From NCBI RefSeq assembly GCF_900107455.1, contig NZ_FNQB01000001.1, forward strand, positions 2,914,001 through 2,978,000: DNA of 64,000 nt, in the 5' to 3' direction. Every line of letters begins with the position of its first letter. Within the stretch, counting starts at the first letter, position 1. This document shows, in pieces, positions 7,466 to 15,509 of this stretch. The position numbers and the translations under genes were made by a program. The notes below the pieces were generated by a model, which saw nothing but the letters and a program-made list of their open reading frames with translations, had not been told where the DNA came from and did no database searches. The stretch is from Asanoa ishikariensis. GTDB taxonomy: Bacteria; Actinomycetota; Actinomycetes; Mycobacteriales; Micromonosporaceae.

Positions 7466-9097
7466 TCAGATCGCGACCGCGCGGGCGGCGGCCGGATCCT
7501 CGGTGGCGAGGACCGCGGTGGCAAGCCGTTCGCAGTCCGCTTTCGTGTGGGCGGCCAACGCGTCCCGTACCGCCGGGATCGCCCGGGCTGGCACCGACAG
7601 GCTGCTGATGCCCAGACCGGCGAACACCGGCGCCAGTCCCGGATCGGCCGCCGCCTCGCCGCAGATGCCGACGGGCTTGCCGGCGGCACGGCCGGCGCGG
7701 GCGCACGCGGCGATCAGGTCCAGCAGCGCGGGCTGCCACGGGTCCAGCAGCTCGGCGAGGTCGCCGCACATCCGGTCGGCCGCGAACGCGTACTGGCTGA
7801 GGTCGTTGGTCCCGATCGACACGAAGTCGACCTCGCGCAGCAGCGCTCGTATCCGCAGGGCCGCGGCCGGGATCTCGACCATCACACCGGCCGACGCCAG
7901 GCCGGCCGCACGCGCCCGGGTCACGAAATCCCGGGCTTCGGCCGGCGTCGCGATCATCGGTGCCATCACCCAGGCCGTGGCCCCGGTCCGGGCGGCCGCC
8001 GCCGCGATCGCCGCGAGTTGGCCGTCCAACAAGGCCGGATCGCGGCGGGCCAGGCGCACGCCGCGGACACCCAACGCCGGATTCGGTTCGCCGGCCTGGT
8101 CGAGGAACGGCAGCGGCTTGTCGGCACCGGCGTCCAGGGTGCGCACGACCACCTTGCGCCCGCCGAGGGCGTCGAACACGGCCGCGTACGCCTCGACCTG
8201 CTCGTCATGTCCGGGCATCTTCTCGCGGTCGAGGTAGAGCAACTCGGTGCGGAAGAGCCCGACACCCTCGGCACCGGCCACCGGGTCGGCCGCCGAACCC
8301 ACGTTGGCCAGCAGCTCGACCGCCCAGCCGTCGGCCGTCCGGCCGGGACCCGTCGACGCGGCGGCCCGGGCCCGGCGTTCCTGCTCCCGCCGCCGGGTGT
8401 CGGCGACCGTGGCCTCGTCGACGCCGACCCGCACCGCACCGGCGGCGCCGTCGACCGCGACCACCATCCCGTCGCGGAGACCGGCCGCCCCGCCACAGCG
8501 GACCACGGCCGGGATGCCCAGCGAGCGGGCCAGGATCGCGGTGTGGCTGGTCGGTCCGCCGGCCTCGGTGACCAGCGCCAGCACCTGCTCCGGATCGAGG
8601 CCGGCCGTGTCGGCGGGCGCGAGGTCGGTCGCCACGAGGACGAACGGGTACCCGGGCGACGGGATGCCCGGCATCGGCGCGCCGCTCGACACGGCCACCG
8701 CCCGATCGCGGAGGTCGTCGAGGTCGGCCACCCGCTCGGCCAGGTAGCCGCCGGCCTCCAGGAAAGCCTGCCGGTGCACGGCGAACGCGGCGTCGATCGC
8801 GTGCGGCGCGTCGGAGCCGGCCCGGATCGCGTCGGCCACCGCCTCGTCCAGCACCGGGTCCTCGGCCATCATCACCTGGGCGCGGAGGATCTCGGCGGCG
8901 GTGGCGTCGCGCGTGGCGTCGGCCCGCCGGCCTAGCTCGGCCGCGACCGCGGCCAGCGCCGCGGCCGCGCCGGCCAGTTCGGCCTCGACGTCGGAGACGC
9001 TGTGCGGTGCGGGCAGCTTCGGGGCCGTGCCGGCCCGGCAGACGGGACCCGCGGCGAAACCGGGGGAGACACCGATGCCGCGCAGCGGCTCAGCCAT
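7466..9097 (-). CDS. ptsI: PTS enzyme I, phosphoenolpyruvate-protein phosphotransferase
   Basis: This 543-residue cytoplasmic enzyme starts the phosphotransferase relay by autophosphorylating on His from PEP and passing the phosphate to HPr. The active-site motif GGPTSHTAILARSLGIPAVV places the phosphohistidine at about residue 185. The PEP-binding barrel shows GVGLFRTELLYLD, MVEIPAA and DFVSIGTNDLSQYAFAADR. The length is close to the typical 550-575. Its ATG overlaps the end of ptsH by 8 bp, and it is the last gene of the minus-strand PTS operon. Encoding EI, HPr and the sugar-specific parts together makes this a self-contained system. Confidence 0.95.
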   Translation of the reverse strand: MAEPLRGIGVSPGFAAGPVCRAGTAPKLPAPHSVSDVEAELAGAAAALAAVAAELGRRADATRDATAAEILRAQVMMAEDPVLDEAVADAIRAGSDAPHAIDAAFAVHRQAFLEAGGYLAERVADLDDLRDRAVAVSSGAPMPGIPSPGYPFVLVATDLAPADTAGLDPEQVLALVTEAGGPTSHTAILARSLGIPAVVRCGGAAGLRDGMVVAVDGAAGAVRVGVDEATVADTRRREQERRARAAASTGPGRTADGWAVELLANVGSAADPVAGAEGVGLFRTELLYLDREKMPGHDEQVEAYAAVFDALGGRKVVVRTLDAGADKPLPFLDQAGEPNPALGVRGVRLARRDPALLDGQLAAIAAAAARTGATAWVMAPMIATPAEARDFVTRARAAGLASAGVMVEIPAAALRIRALLREVDFVSIGTNDLSQYAFAADRMCGDLAELLDPWQPALLDLIAACARAGRAAGKPVGICGEAAADPGLAPVFAGLGISSLSVPARAIPAVRDALAAHTKADCERLATAVLATEDPAAARAVAI

Positions 9098-9377
9098 GAG
9101 AAGCGCTCTCGTCCGCGTCCAGGTCGCGGGCCAGCAACGCGGCCAGGTCGTCCAGGACGGCGTCGGCGCCGTCGCCCTCGGCCGAGATGGTCACGGCGGT
9201 GCCGCACTTGGCGCCGAGAGACAGGACCGAGAGCATGCTGTTGGCGGGTACGGGTTTGCGGCCCTCGACATTGATCTTCACCGGCAGGGGAGCGGAGCCG
9301 GCGGCGGCGACGAACAGGGCCGCCGGGCGGGCGTGCAGGCCGGTACGCGAGCCGACGGTCACGGTGCGGGACGGCAT
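9090..9377 (-). CDS. ptsH: HPr phosphocarrier protein
   Basis: The protein has 95 residues. The active His lies in TGLHARPAALF (His15 equivalent), and the regulatory-serine region reads NSMLSVLSLGAKCG. It carries phosphate from enzyme I to EIIA. A ribosome site (AGGGGG) precedes the ATG by about nine bases. The C-terminus (DLDADESASHG) is a few residues longer than usual. It lies between the zinc dehydrogenase and ptsI in the operon. Confidence 0.93.
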   Translation of the reverse strand: MPSRTVTVGSRTGLHARPAALFVAAAGSAPLPVKINVEGRKPVPANSMLSVLSLGAKCGTAVTISAEGDGADAVLDDLAALLARDLDADESASHG

Positions 9378-9391
9378 CTTGGGAAACCCCC

Positions 9392-10426
9392 TCAGGGCTC
9401 GATGGTGACCTTGATGGCTGCGCCGCGCGCGACGATGTCGAACGCGTCCAGCGCCGCCGTGACGGGCAGGCGGTGGGTGATCAGATCGGCGACCGGCACC
9501 GCGCCGGACGCGATCAGGTCGAGCGCCTGCCGGTTGTGCGCCGGGCTGGAGCCGTTGGCGCCGACGATGGTCAGCTCCTGGTAGTGCACGAGGTTGCTGT
9601 CCACCCGGATCGCCGGGTCGTCCTTGGGCAGCCCGCCGAAGAAGCTGATCCGCGCCTGCCGTGCGCAGAGCGCGAACGCCTGCTCCTGCGCCGCCTTGGA
9701 CGCGGCGGCGGTGATCACGACGTCGGCGCCGCGGCCGTCGGTCAGCTTGCGCACCTCGTCGACCACGTCGGTGTCGGCGCCACAGATCGCGGCGTCGGGG
9801 CGCACCCGGTCGGCGGACATCTCGAGGCGCTCCCGATTCAGGTCGACCAGGAACACCCGCGCGGCTCCTTTGGCCCGGGCCAGCCGCACGTGCAGGCAGC
9901 CGATCGGGCCGGCGCCCATCACCACGACGTCGTCACCCTCGCCGACCCGGGCCAGCGTCTGTCCGTTGAGGACACACGCCAGGGGTTCGGCGACGGACGC
10001 TTCCGCGTACCCGATGCCGTCGGGGATCCGGTTGAGGCCGTCGACGGCGAGGACCTTGGCGGGTACGAGCATGAACTCCGCGAAACCGCCGTCGTAGTGG
10101 TAGCCCATCGACTCCTGGTTGGGGCAGACCGTCATCCGACCGCGCCGGCACTCGCCGCACTGCCCACAGGGAATCGCCGCGATCACCTGCACTCGGTCGC
10201 CGGGGCGCCAGCCGGTGTCGCCACCGTCGACCACCTCTCCGGCGATCTCGTGCCCCATCACCCGCGGCGGCCGGATGTGGTGGTGCCCGAACTTGAAGAT
10301 CTTGACGTCGGTGCCGCAGGTGGAGCAGTTGTGCACGCGGATCAGCACGTCGCCGCCGGTGCGGGTGGGCTCCGGGGCGTCCTCGATGCGTACGTCGCCG
10401 GGCGCGTGGAAGCGCACGACCTTCAT
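9392..10426 (-). CDS. zinc-dependent medium-chain dehydrogenase (sorbitol/galactitol-phosphate DH-like)
   Basis: The ATG at 10426 overlaps the EIIA stop (ATGA) and gives 344 residues starting MKVVRFHAPGDVRIEDAP. Catalytic-zinc ligands are the Cys in CSTCGTD and the His-Glu of MGHEIAGEV. The structural-zinc lobe has four Cys in PCGQCGECRRGRMTVCPN. The Rossmann motif VMGAGPIGCLH is followed by LVDLNRERL, whose Asp at the end of the second strand suggests NAD+ rather than NADP+. Its position between EIIA and HPr implies that it oxidises the phosphorylated polyol imported by this PTS, for example hexitol phosphate to ketose phosphate. GatD-type galactitol-1-phosphate dehydrogenases are of this fold, unlike the MtlD family. 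The exact substrate is inferred, not shown. Confidence 0.85.
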   Translation of the reverse strand: MKVVRFHAPGDVRIEDAPEPTRTGGDVLIRVHNCSTCGTDVKIFKFGHHHIRPPRVMGHEIAGEVVDGGDTGWRPGDRVQVIAAIPCGQCGECRRGRMTVCPNQESMGYHYDGGFAEFMLVPAKVLAVDGLNRIPDGIGYAEASVAEPLACVLNGQTLARVGEGDDVVVMGAGPIGCLHVRLARAKGAARVFLVDLNRERLEMSADRVRPDAAICGADTDVVDEVRKLTDGRGADVVITAAASKAAQEQAFALCARQARISFFGGLPKDDPAIRVDSNLVHYQELTIVGANGSSPAHNRQALDLIASGAVPVADLITHRLPVTAALDAFDIVARGAAIKVTIEP

Positions 10427-10875
10427 GCGGTCTCCTCGATCGGGGTCAACAGGTCGTAGACCGTGGCCTGGTCGGTGGCCGCACGCAGCGCCGCGGCCCG
10501 GTCGGGGTCGAGCAGGATCTGGGCGAGCTCGCCGAGCACCTCGACGTGCCCGTCGCCGCGGGCCGCGATCGCGACGCACACGGTGACCGGCTGGCCGCCC
10601 CAGTCGACGCCGTCCGGAAAGCGCAGCACGGCCAGCGCGTCGCGCAGCACGGTCTCCTTGCCGGCGAGGGTGCCGTGCGGGATCGCCACACCTTCACCGA
10701 CGTACGTGGAGACCGACTGTTCGCGGTCCAGCATGGCGGCCACGTACGCGGGAGCCACCGCGCCGACCTCGACCAGCACCTCGCCGCAGCGGCGGATGGC
10801 CGCGTCCCGGTCGGTGGCCGTCTCGGCGAGCCGGATGGCGGCCGGTTCGAGCAGCGCGCCGAGGCCCTCAGCCAT
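10423..10875 (-). CDS. PTS EIIA component, mannitol/fructose type
   Basis: The protein has 150 residues. The phospho-accepting His is in GEGVAIPHGTLAGKE (about His67), as in MtlF/FruA-type EIIA domains. Other family marks are YVAAMLDREQSVSTYVG and the closing DQATVYDLLTP. It takes phosphate from HPr and passes it to the EIIB encoded just upstream. Overlaps of 8 bp with EIIB and 4 bp with the dehydrogenase indicate translational coupling. Confidence 0.92.
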   Translation of the reverse strand: MAEGLGALLEPAAIRLAETATDRDAAIRRCGEVLVEVGAVAPAYVAAMLDREQSVSTYVGEGVAIPHGTLAGKETVLRDALAVLRFPDGVDWGGQPVTVCVAIAARGDGHVEVLGELAQILLDPDRAAALRAATDQATVYDLLTPIEETA

Positions 10876-11176
10876 CGAGCTCGCCGCCGGTCTCGACGGC
10901 CTTCACCAGCCGGGCAACCGCCGGGTCGCCGATGAACACCTGCACCGGCACGATCACCTTGTCGGGTGCGCTGCCCCGGGCCCGGGCGACCAGGCCGGCG
11001 TGGCAGACCACGACGTCGGCGTCGGCCGGGATCGAGTTGACCGGGGTGTGCTCGACGGTGACCCGGTGCTTCTTGAGCTGGCGCCGGAGCTGGCTGGCGA
11101 GCATGACGCTGCTGCCCATGCCGGCGTCGCAGGCCACGACGACCTTCTGGATGTCGCTGCCCTTGATGTTGGCCAT
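10868..11176 (-). CDS. PTS EIIB component, mannitol/lactose type
   Basis: The ATG at 11176 (preceded by GAGAGG) gives 102 residues. An upstream in-frame start at 11230 would add 18 residues across the hairpin region and is less likely. The P-loop KVVVACDAGMGSSVMLASQL holds the phospho-accepting Cys (residue 15), typical of mannitol-class EIIB. It receives phosphate from EIIA and donates it to the sugar bound to the separate EIIC. It is a stand-alone subunit here, whereas in many mannitol permeases it is fused to EIIC. Confidence 0.9.
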   Translation of the reverse strand: MANIKGSDIQKVVVACDAGMGSSVMLASQLRRQLKKHRVTVEHTPVNSIPADADVVVCHAGLVARARGSAPDKVIVPVQVFIGDPAVARLVKAVETGGELDG

Positions 11177-11199
11177 GACGTACGCCTCTCGGGGGATGA

Positions 11200-11247
11200 A
11201 GGAAGGGACCCTTGTTATCGCTTTTCGCATAGGAAGGGTCCCTTCCT
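11200..11247 (-). terminator. strong intercistronic hairpin between EIIC and EIIB genes
   Basis: The arms 11200-11213 (AGGAAGGGACCCTT) and 11234-11247 (AAGGGTCCCTTCCT) are perfectly complementary over 14 bases and enclose a 20-base loop. Each arm also contains its own odd-centred palindrome (AAGGG-A-CCCTT). It lies 5 bp after the EIIC stop and upstream of the EIIB start inside one operon, so it is more likely an attenuator, processing site or partial terminator than an operon end. No strong U-run follows on the minus strand. Confidence 0.6.
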
Positions 11248-11252
11248 AACGG

Positions 11253-12479
11253 TCAGGGGGTGCGTTGCTCGGGGACGGTGCCGGCGACCGCGGGCTCGCG
11301 GGTCGGTTCCGGCTGGGTGCCGGGCTGCGGGTCGGCATCCGGGGGTACGGCCGCGGCGTCGCCGTCGGCGACCGTCGGGTCCTCTTTGGGCTCGAGGCGG
11401 CCGAAGCCGAGCAGTGCCGCGGCGACCGCGAACGTCACGCTGGCGGCGATCACGACACCGAGCAGCATGGGTACGTAACCGCCGCGCGGCGTCACCGCGA
11501 AGTAGGCGAAGATGCTGCCCGGCGACGGCGTCGCGGTGAGCCCGGCACCAGTGATCATGAAGGTGCCGACGCCGGCCGCGCCACCAGCGATCATGGCGAT
11601 GATCAGGCGGGGCTTCATCAGCACGTACGGGAAGTAGATCTCGTGAATGCCGCCGAGGAACTGGATGATCATGGCGGCCGGCGTCGTGGCACGCAGGTTG
11701 CGCGGGCCGAAGAAGAAGAACGCGAGCAGCAGGCCGAGGCCGGGCCCCGGGTTCGACTCGATCATGAACAGCACGGACTTGCCGGTCTCGGCGGCCTCGG
11801 CCACCCCGAGCGGACCGAACACGCCATGGTTGATGGCGTTGTTGAGGAACAGCACCTTGGCCGGCTCGACGAGCACGGAAGCCAGCGGCAGCAGGTTGCG
11901 GTCGACCAGCCAGTTGACGGCGTCGCCGGCCCCGTTGGTGACGGCCCGCATGACCGGGCCGATCGCCCAGGCGCCGAGCAGCGCCATCCCGCCGCCGATG
12001 ATGCCGGCGGAGAAGTTGTTGACCAGCATCTCGAAGCCCGGCCGGATCCGGTCCTCGACCAACGCGTCGAACTGCTTGAGCAGCCAGGCGGTGGCCGGAC
12101 CGATGATCATCGCGCCGAGGAACATCGGCGAGGCGTTCTCGAGCTCGGTGCCCATCACGGCGCCGGCACCGACCGCGACGCCGACGGTGGCGACGGCACC
12201 GACCACGGCACCGCGCTGCCCGTGCACCAGCCGGCCACCGGTGTAGCCGATCAGGATGGGCAACAGGAAGAAGATCATGGGGTTGACCAGCTGACCGAAG
12301 TCGTCGTTCGGTATCCAGCCGGTGGGGATGAACAGCGCGGTGATCAGGCCCCAGGCGATGAACGCGCCGATGTTCGGCATGATCATCGCGGCCAGATTGC
12401 CGCCGAACCGCTGCACGGTGGCACGGAATCCGGTGCCCTGCACCGCCGGCGTGTAGCCGGTTTCCTCGGTCGTTGTCAC
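11253..12479 (-). CDS. PTS EIIC membrane permease, mannitol type
   Basis: The protein has 408 residues, with a GTG start preceded by AAGGGAG. The N-terminus QRFGGNLAAMIMPNIGAFIAWGLITALF is the classic MtlA EIIC opening. Multiple hydrophobic segments follow, together with the conserved GGIHEIYFPYVLMKPRLI and NNAINHGVFGPLG motifs of the substrate and phosphate site. The C-terminal 45 residues are an acidic Pro-rich tail replacing the fused EIIB/EIIA domains of enterobacterial MtlA. It moves a hexitol (mannitol by similarity) across the membrane with phosphorylation. Downstream genes supply the missing EIIB and EIIA. Confidence 0.9.
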   Translation of the reverse strand: MTTTEETGYTPAVQGTGFRATVQRFGGNLAAMIMPNIGAFIAWGLITALFIPTGWIPNDDFGQLVNPMIFFLLPILIGYTGGRLVHGQRGAVVGAVATVGVAVGAGAVMGTELENASPMFLGAMIIGPATAWLLKQFDALVEDRIRPGFEMLVNNFSAGIIGGGMALLGAWAIGPVMRAVTNGAGDAVNWLVDRNLLPLASVLVEPAKVLFLNNAINHGVFGPLGVAEAAETGKSVLFMIESNPGPGLGLLLAFFFFGPRNLRATTPAAMIIQFLGGIHEIYFPYVLMKPRLIIAMIAGGAAGVGTFMITGAGLTATPSPGSIFAYFAVTPRGGYVPMLLGVVIAASVTFAVAAALLGFGRLEPKEDPTVADGDAAAVPPDADPQPGTQPEPTREPAVAGTVPEQRTP

Positions 12480-12513
12480 CGAACGCTCCCTTCGGGGGTG
12501 GGGGAGGGGTCCG

Positions 12514-13755
12514 TCAGCCTCGCGAAGCCAGGCTCCGGACGAGATCGGAATCGGGATGGATCACAACGGCGTCCCGCCGCAGATCAGCGGGACGTGGCAT
12601 GCGACTGCCGGGCAGACTGACCGCCGCCGCACCCCAGGCCAGCCCTTCAGCCAAGGCGGCCACAAGATCAGGCCGCCGCGCGCCGCCTCGGTCGTCGCCG
12701 CCCGCGACCTGGTCGGCGGGAAGAGAGCCGAGGCGCTCGAAGCCGCCACCGGCGGTGGATCCGGCGCCAGCGCCGTCCGCTGTTGCGGCAACGCTGGCTT
12801 CCGCGGTGGTTGGGCCTGCACCGGCGTTGCCGGTTGTTGCGGCAACGCCAGCCCTTGCGGTGGTCGGGTCCGGACTGGCGTTGTCGGTTGTTGCGGCAAC
12901 GCCGTGACCGGTGCGTGAGCCCGCACCGGTGTTGGCGGTCGTTGCGGCAACGGCGGCGTCCGAGGCGCTGAGGGCGGCCAGGAAGCCCGCCAGCAGCGCG
13001 TCGCCGGCGCCGACCGTGCTGCGGGGTGCCGGCACCACCGACGCTCCGCTGACGACGGTGTCGGCGGTGACGAGGATGGCGCCCTCGGCGCCGAGGCTGG
13101 CTAGGACCGCGCCCGCGCCCCAGGCGCGTACCCGATCGGCTGCCTCGACCACGTCGGACCGGCCCGCGAGCGGGTGGCCGACCACTTCGGACAGTTCTTC
13201 GCGGTTGGGCTTGACCAGATGGGCGCCGGCCTCGGCCGCGGACCGCAACGCCGGCCCACTCGTGTCGACCGCGAGCCGTACCCCGGCCGCGACGATCCGC
13301 CGGCACAGCCGGCCGAACGCCTCCGGGGTGACGCCCGGCGGCAGGCTGCCGCAGACCACCACCCAGCCGGCGCTCCCGGCCGCGGCCAGCGCCTGGCCCG
13401 TGACGGCGTCGAACTCGACCGCCGACAGCGTCGGGCCGGGCTCGTTGACCTTGGTCACCGTGCCGTCGGGTTCGGCGAGGGTGATGTTGGAGCGGGTGTG
13501 GCCGCCGATCGGGACGGCGACCAGGTCGACGCCCTCTTCGGCGAGCAGGCGGACCAACTGCGCGCCCTCGTCGCCGCCGCACGGCAGGACCGCGCGTGAC
13601 GCGACTCCGTTGGCTAGCAGTGCGCGGGAGACGTTGACACCCTTGCCGCCCGGGTCGAGGCGGCCTGAGCGGGCCCGGATGACATCGCCCCGGGCCAGGG
13701 AGTCGATCTCGATCGCCCGGTCCAGGCTCGGGTTGAGGGTGACGGTGACGATCAT
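12514..13755 (-). CDS. 1-phosphofructokinase/PfkB-family kinase with repeat insertion
   Basis: The protein has 413 residues against about 310 for the family. The N-terminus IVTVTLNPSLDRAIEIDSL and DPGGKGVNVSRAL are the FruK/LacC signatures; the C-terminal motif STVGAGDALLAGFLAAL carries the catalytic base Asp252. Between this motif and the next conserved helix (DLVAALAEGLAWGAAAVSLPGS, from about residue 363) lies an insertion of roughly 100 residues made largely of four VAATT-type repeats. These enzymes convert fructose 1-phosphate or tagatose 6-phosphate to the bisphosphate. With the dehydrogenase and hexitol PTS, a tagatose-6-phosphate or fructose-phosphate kinase role fits. Its ATG overlaps the regulator stop by 4 bp. 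Confidence 0.85.
   Translation of the reverse strand: MIVTVTLNPSLDRAIEIDSLARGDVIRARSGRLDPGGKGVNVSRALLANGVASRAVLPCGGDEGAQLVRLLAEEGVDLVAVPIGGHTRSNITLAEPDGTVTKVNEPGPTLSAVEFDAVTGQALAAAGSAGWVVVCGSLPPGVTPEAFGRLCRRIVAAGVRLAVDTSGPALRSAAEAGAHLVKPNREELSEVVGHPLAGRSDVVEAADRVRAWGAGAVLASLGAEGAILVTADTVVSGASVVPAPRSTVGAGDALLAGFLAALSASDAAVAATTANTGAGSRTGHGVAATTDNASPDPTTARAGVAATTGNAGAGPTTAEASVAATADGAGAGSTAGGGFERLGSLPADQVAGGDDRGGARRPDLVAALAEGLAWGAAAVSLPGSRMPRPADLRRDAVVIHPDSDLVRSLASRG
12742..12951 (-). repeat. four tandem ~54-bp units inside the pfkB-type gene, each with a GTTGCGGCAAC palindrome
   Basis: On the plus strand the perfect 11-base palindrome GTTGCGGCAAC occurs at 12782, 12836, 12890 and 12941, spaced 54, 54 and 51 bp. 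Translated on the minus strand, the units read VAATTANTGAG..., VAATTDNASPD..., VAATTGNAGAG... and VAATADGAGAG... (residues 269-338), 17-18 residues each. The reading frame stays open throughout, so this is an in-frame expansion rather than a disruption. Confidence 0.9.
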
Positions 13756-14513
13756 GCGCGGACCACGCGGACGCCGGTCGCCTCGACGTCGCCCGCCAGT
13801 TCGTTGTCGAGGCCGCTGTCGGTGATCAGCACGTCGAGGTCCGTGAGCGCGCCGAACCGGGCCAGGTAGTCGTTGCCGACCTTGGTGTGGTCGGCGAGCA
13901 GCACCACCCGGCGGGCCGCGGCGATCATCGCCCGCTTGACCGTCGCCTCGGCCGGGTCGGGGGTGGTCAGGCCGCGTTCGACCGAGCAGCCGTTGGTGCC
14001 CATGAACGCGACGTCGACGTACATGTCGGCGAGCGGGCGCAGGGCCCAGTCGTCGACGGTGGCCAGGGTCTTGCCGCGGACCCGGCCACCCAGCAACAAC
14101 ACGGTGAGGTTGGCCCGGGTGCCGAGCACGGTGGCCAGCACGGGCGAGTTGACCACGACGGAGAGCTCGCGGTCGGTGGGCAACGCGTGGGCCAGCCTGG
14201 CGGTCGTGCTGCCGGCGTCGAGGATGACGGAGCCCTCGTCCGGAAGCTCGGCCAGGGCCGCCTTCGCGATGCGTTCCTTCTCGGTGATCAGCACGGAGTC
14301 GCGGGCGGCGAGGGCCGGCTCGAAGCCGATCCGCTCGACGGGGATCGCACCGCCGTGCACCCGGCGGAGCACGCCGGCCCGCTCCAGGACGGTCAGGTCG
14401 CGGCGGACGGTCTCCGCGGTGACCTGAAGACCCTCGGCCAGCGCGGTCACGTCGACCCGCCCCTGAGCACGGGCGAGCCGCAGGATCTCCTCTTGCCGCT
14501 CCTCCGCGTACAT
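13752..14513 (-). CDS. DeoR/GlpR-family transcriptional regulator
   Basis: The ATG at 14513 has a GGAGG 9 bases upstream and gives 253 residues starting MYAEERQEEILRLARAQGRV; the frame extends further upstream but without family similarity. The N-terminal winged helix is VDVTALAEGLQVTAETVRRDLTVLERAGVLRRVHGGA, the canonical DeoR motif. The C-terminal sugar-phosphate-sensing domain shows ILDAGSTTARLA, VVNSPVLATVL and LLLGGRVRGKTLATVD. Such proteins repress sugar-use operons until a phosphorylated sugar binds. It is the first gene of the PTS operon and overlaps the kinase by 4 bp, so it probably autoregulates the whole operon. Confidence 0.92.
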   Translation of the reverse strand: MYAEERQEEILRLARAQGRVDVTALAEGLQVTAETVRRDLTVLERAGVLRRVHGGAIPVERIGFEPALAARDSVLITEKERIAKAALAELPDEGSVILDAGSTTARLAHALPTDRELSVVVNSPVLATVLGTRANLTVLLLGGRVRGKTLATVDDWALRPLADMYVDVAFMGTNGCSVERGLTTPDPAEATVKRAMIAAARRVVLLADHTKVGNDYLARFGALTDLDVLITDSGLDNELAGDVEATGVRVVRA

Positions 14514-14522
14514 GTTGCTTTG

Positions 14523-14576
14523 CCTCCGTATCACTTTGTTTTGTTTCTGTTTACGCTTGAGTCTGTGGGAAGTCAA
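14523..14576 (-). promoter_or_regulatory. probable promoter and operator of the PTS operon
   Basis: Read on the minus strand, TTGACT (14576-14571) is followed after 17 bases by TAAACA (14553-14548), a reasonable -35/-10 pair. The start region and leader then hold an unusually A-rich run of AAAC(A) repeats (about 14553-14533), standing out in this G+C-rich DNA and lying where a DeoR-type repressor would block transcription. The ribosome site GGAGG occupies 14527-14523 before the ATG at 14513. Confidence 0.5.
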
Positions 14577-14626
14577 GACATGGAAATGCCCCGAACCGTG
14601 GGGTACGGCCGGGGCAGGGGAGCGGA

Positions 14627-15445
14627 CTAGGAGGCGGCGAGCGACCCGAGCAACGACAGGGAGCGGGCCGACTCGGTGCCCGGTTCGGCGTGGTAGATGC
14701 CGAGCATCAGGCCGTCGGTGCCGGCGATCGTCAGCTTCTCCGCGAACAGGTCGAGGTCACCGACCTCGGGATGGTGCATCAGGCTGAGCCGGGCCTCGGG
14801 CCGGCGCACGTCGTGCCGGGCCCACAGCTCGCGGAACTCCTGACTCTTCAGGGACAGCTCGCCGACCAATGCGGCCAGTCGCGGATCGTCGCCGTGCCCG
14901 GTCGCGTCGGCGCGCAGCCCGGCGACCACGTGGGCGACCGCCTCGGGCCAGTCCCGGTGGAAGGTGCGCGCGGCCGGGTCGAGGAACACCTGGCGCAGCC
15001 GGTTGACGCCGGGAACGAGGTTCGGCGACAGCGCGACCGCCATCCGGTTGGCGGCCAGCACGTCGAGCCAGCGGGTCTGCACGAACGCGGGAACGGTCTG
15101 CGCGTCGAGGAAGTACCGGATGCTCTCGGGGATGGCGGTCGCCGCGGGGCGGCCGGGGGCGCGCGAGGCCGGTTGGCTGAGACTGATCATGTATGCGGTG
15201 GCGTCCGCGTCGAGCCCGAGCACCCGGGCGAGGGCGTCGAGCACCTGCACGGACGGGTGCCGGTCACGGCCCTGCTCCAGGCGCAGGTAGTAGTCGGAGC
15301 TGATCCCGGCCAGCATCGCCACCTCTTCGCGGCGCAGCCCGGGCACCCGACGGACGCCGACGCCAGGGCGCAGACCGACCTCGGCGGGCGTGATCCGCTC
15401 CCGGTGCGCCCGCAGGAAGTCGCCGAGGGCGTTGCTGGTCTCCAC
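14627..15445 (-). CDS. XRE-type helix-turn-helix regulator with MmyB-like ligand domain
   Basis: The GTG at 15445 gives 272 residues starting METSNALGDFLRAHRERITP; upstream residues are not family-like. The N-terminal HTH (about residues 5-75) has VRRVPGLRREEVAMLAGISSDYYLRLEQGRDRHPSVQVLDALARVLGL. The C-terminal part (about 95-265) has the MmyB-type features VQTRWLDVLAANRMAVALSP and LSLMHHPEVGDLDLFAEKL. This is a very common actinobacterial regulator type whose ligand domain binds fatty-acid-like molecules in characterised members. Its targets are unknown; no adjacent divergent enzyme gene suggests one. Confidence 0.88.
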   Translation of the reverse strand: METSNALGDFLRAHRERITPAEVGLRPGVGVRRVPGLRREEVAMLAGISSDYYLRLEQGRDRHPSVQVLDALARVLGLDADATAYMISLSQPASRAPGRPAATAIPESIRYFLDAQTVPAFVQTRWLDVLAANRMAVALSPNLVPGVNRLRQVFLDPAARTFHRDWPEAVAHVVAGLRADATGHGDDPRLAALVGELSLKSQEFRELWARHDVRRPEARLSLMHHPEVGDLDLFAEKLTIAGTDGLMLGIYHAEPGTESARSLSLLGSLAAS

Positions 15446-15509
15446 GCCATCGACGATAGGCGCGCGCGGGACGCCGTGCGTGGTCCCCGTACTACCAGGG
15501 AACCGCAGG

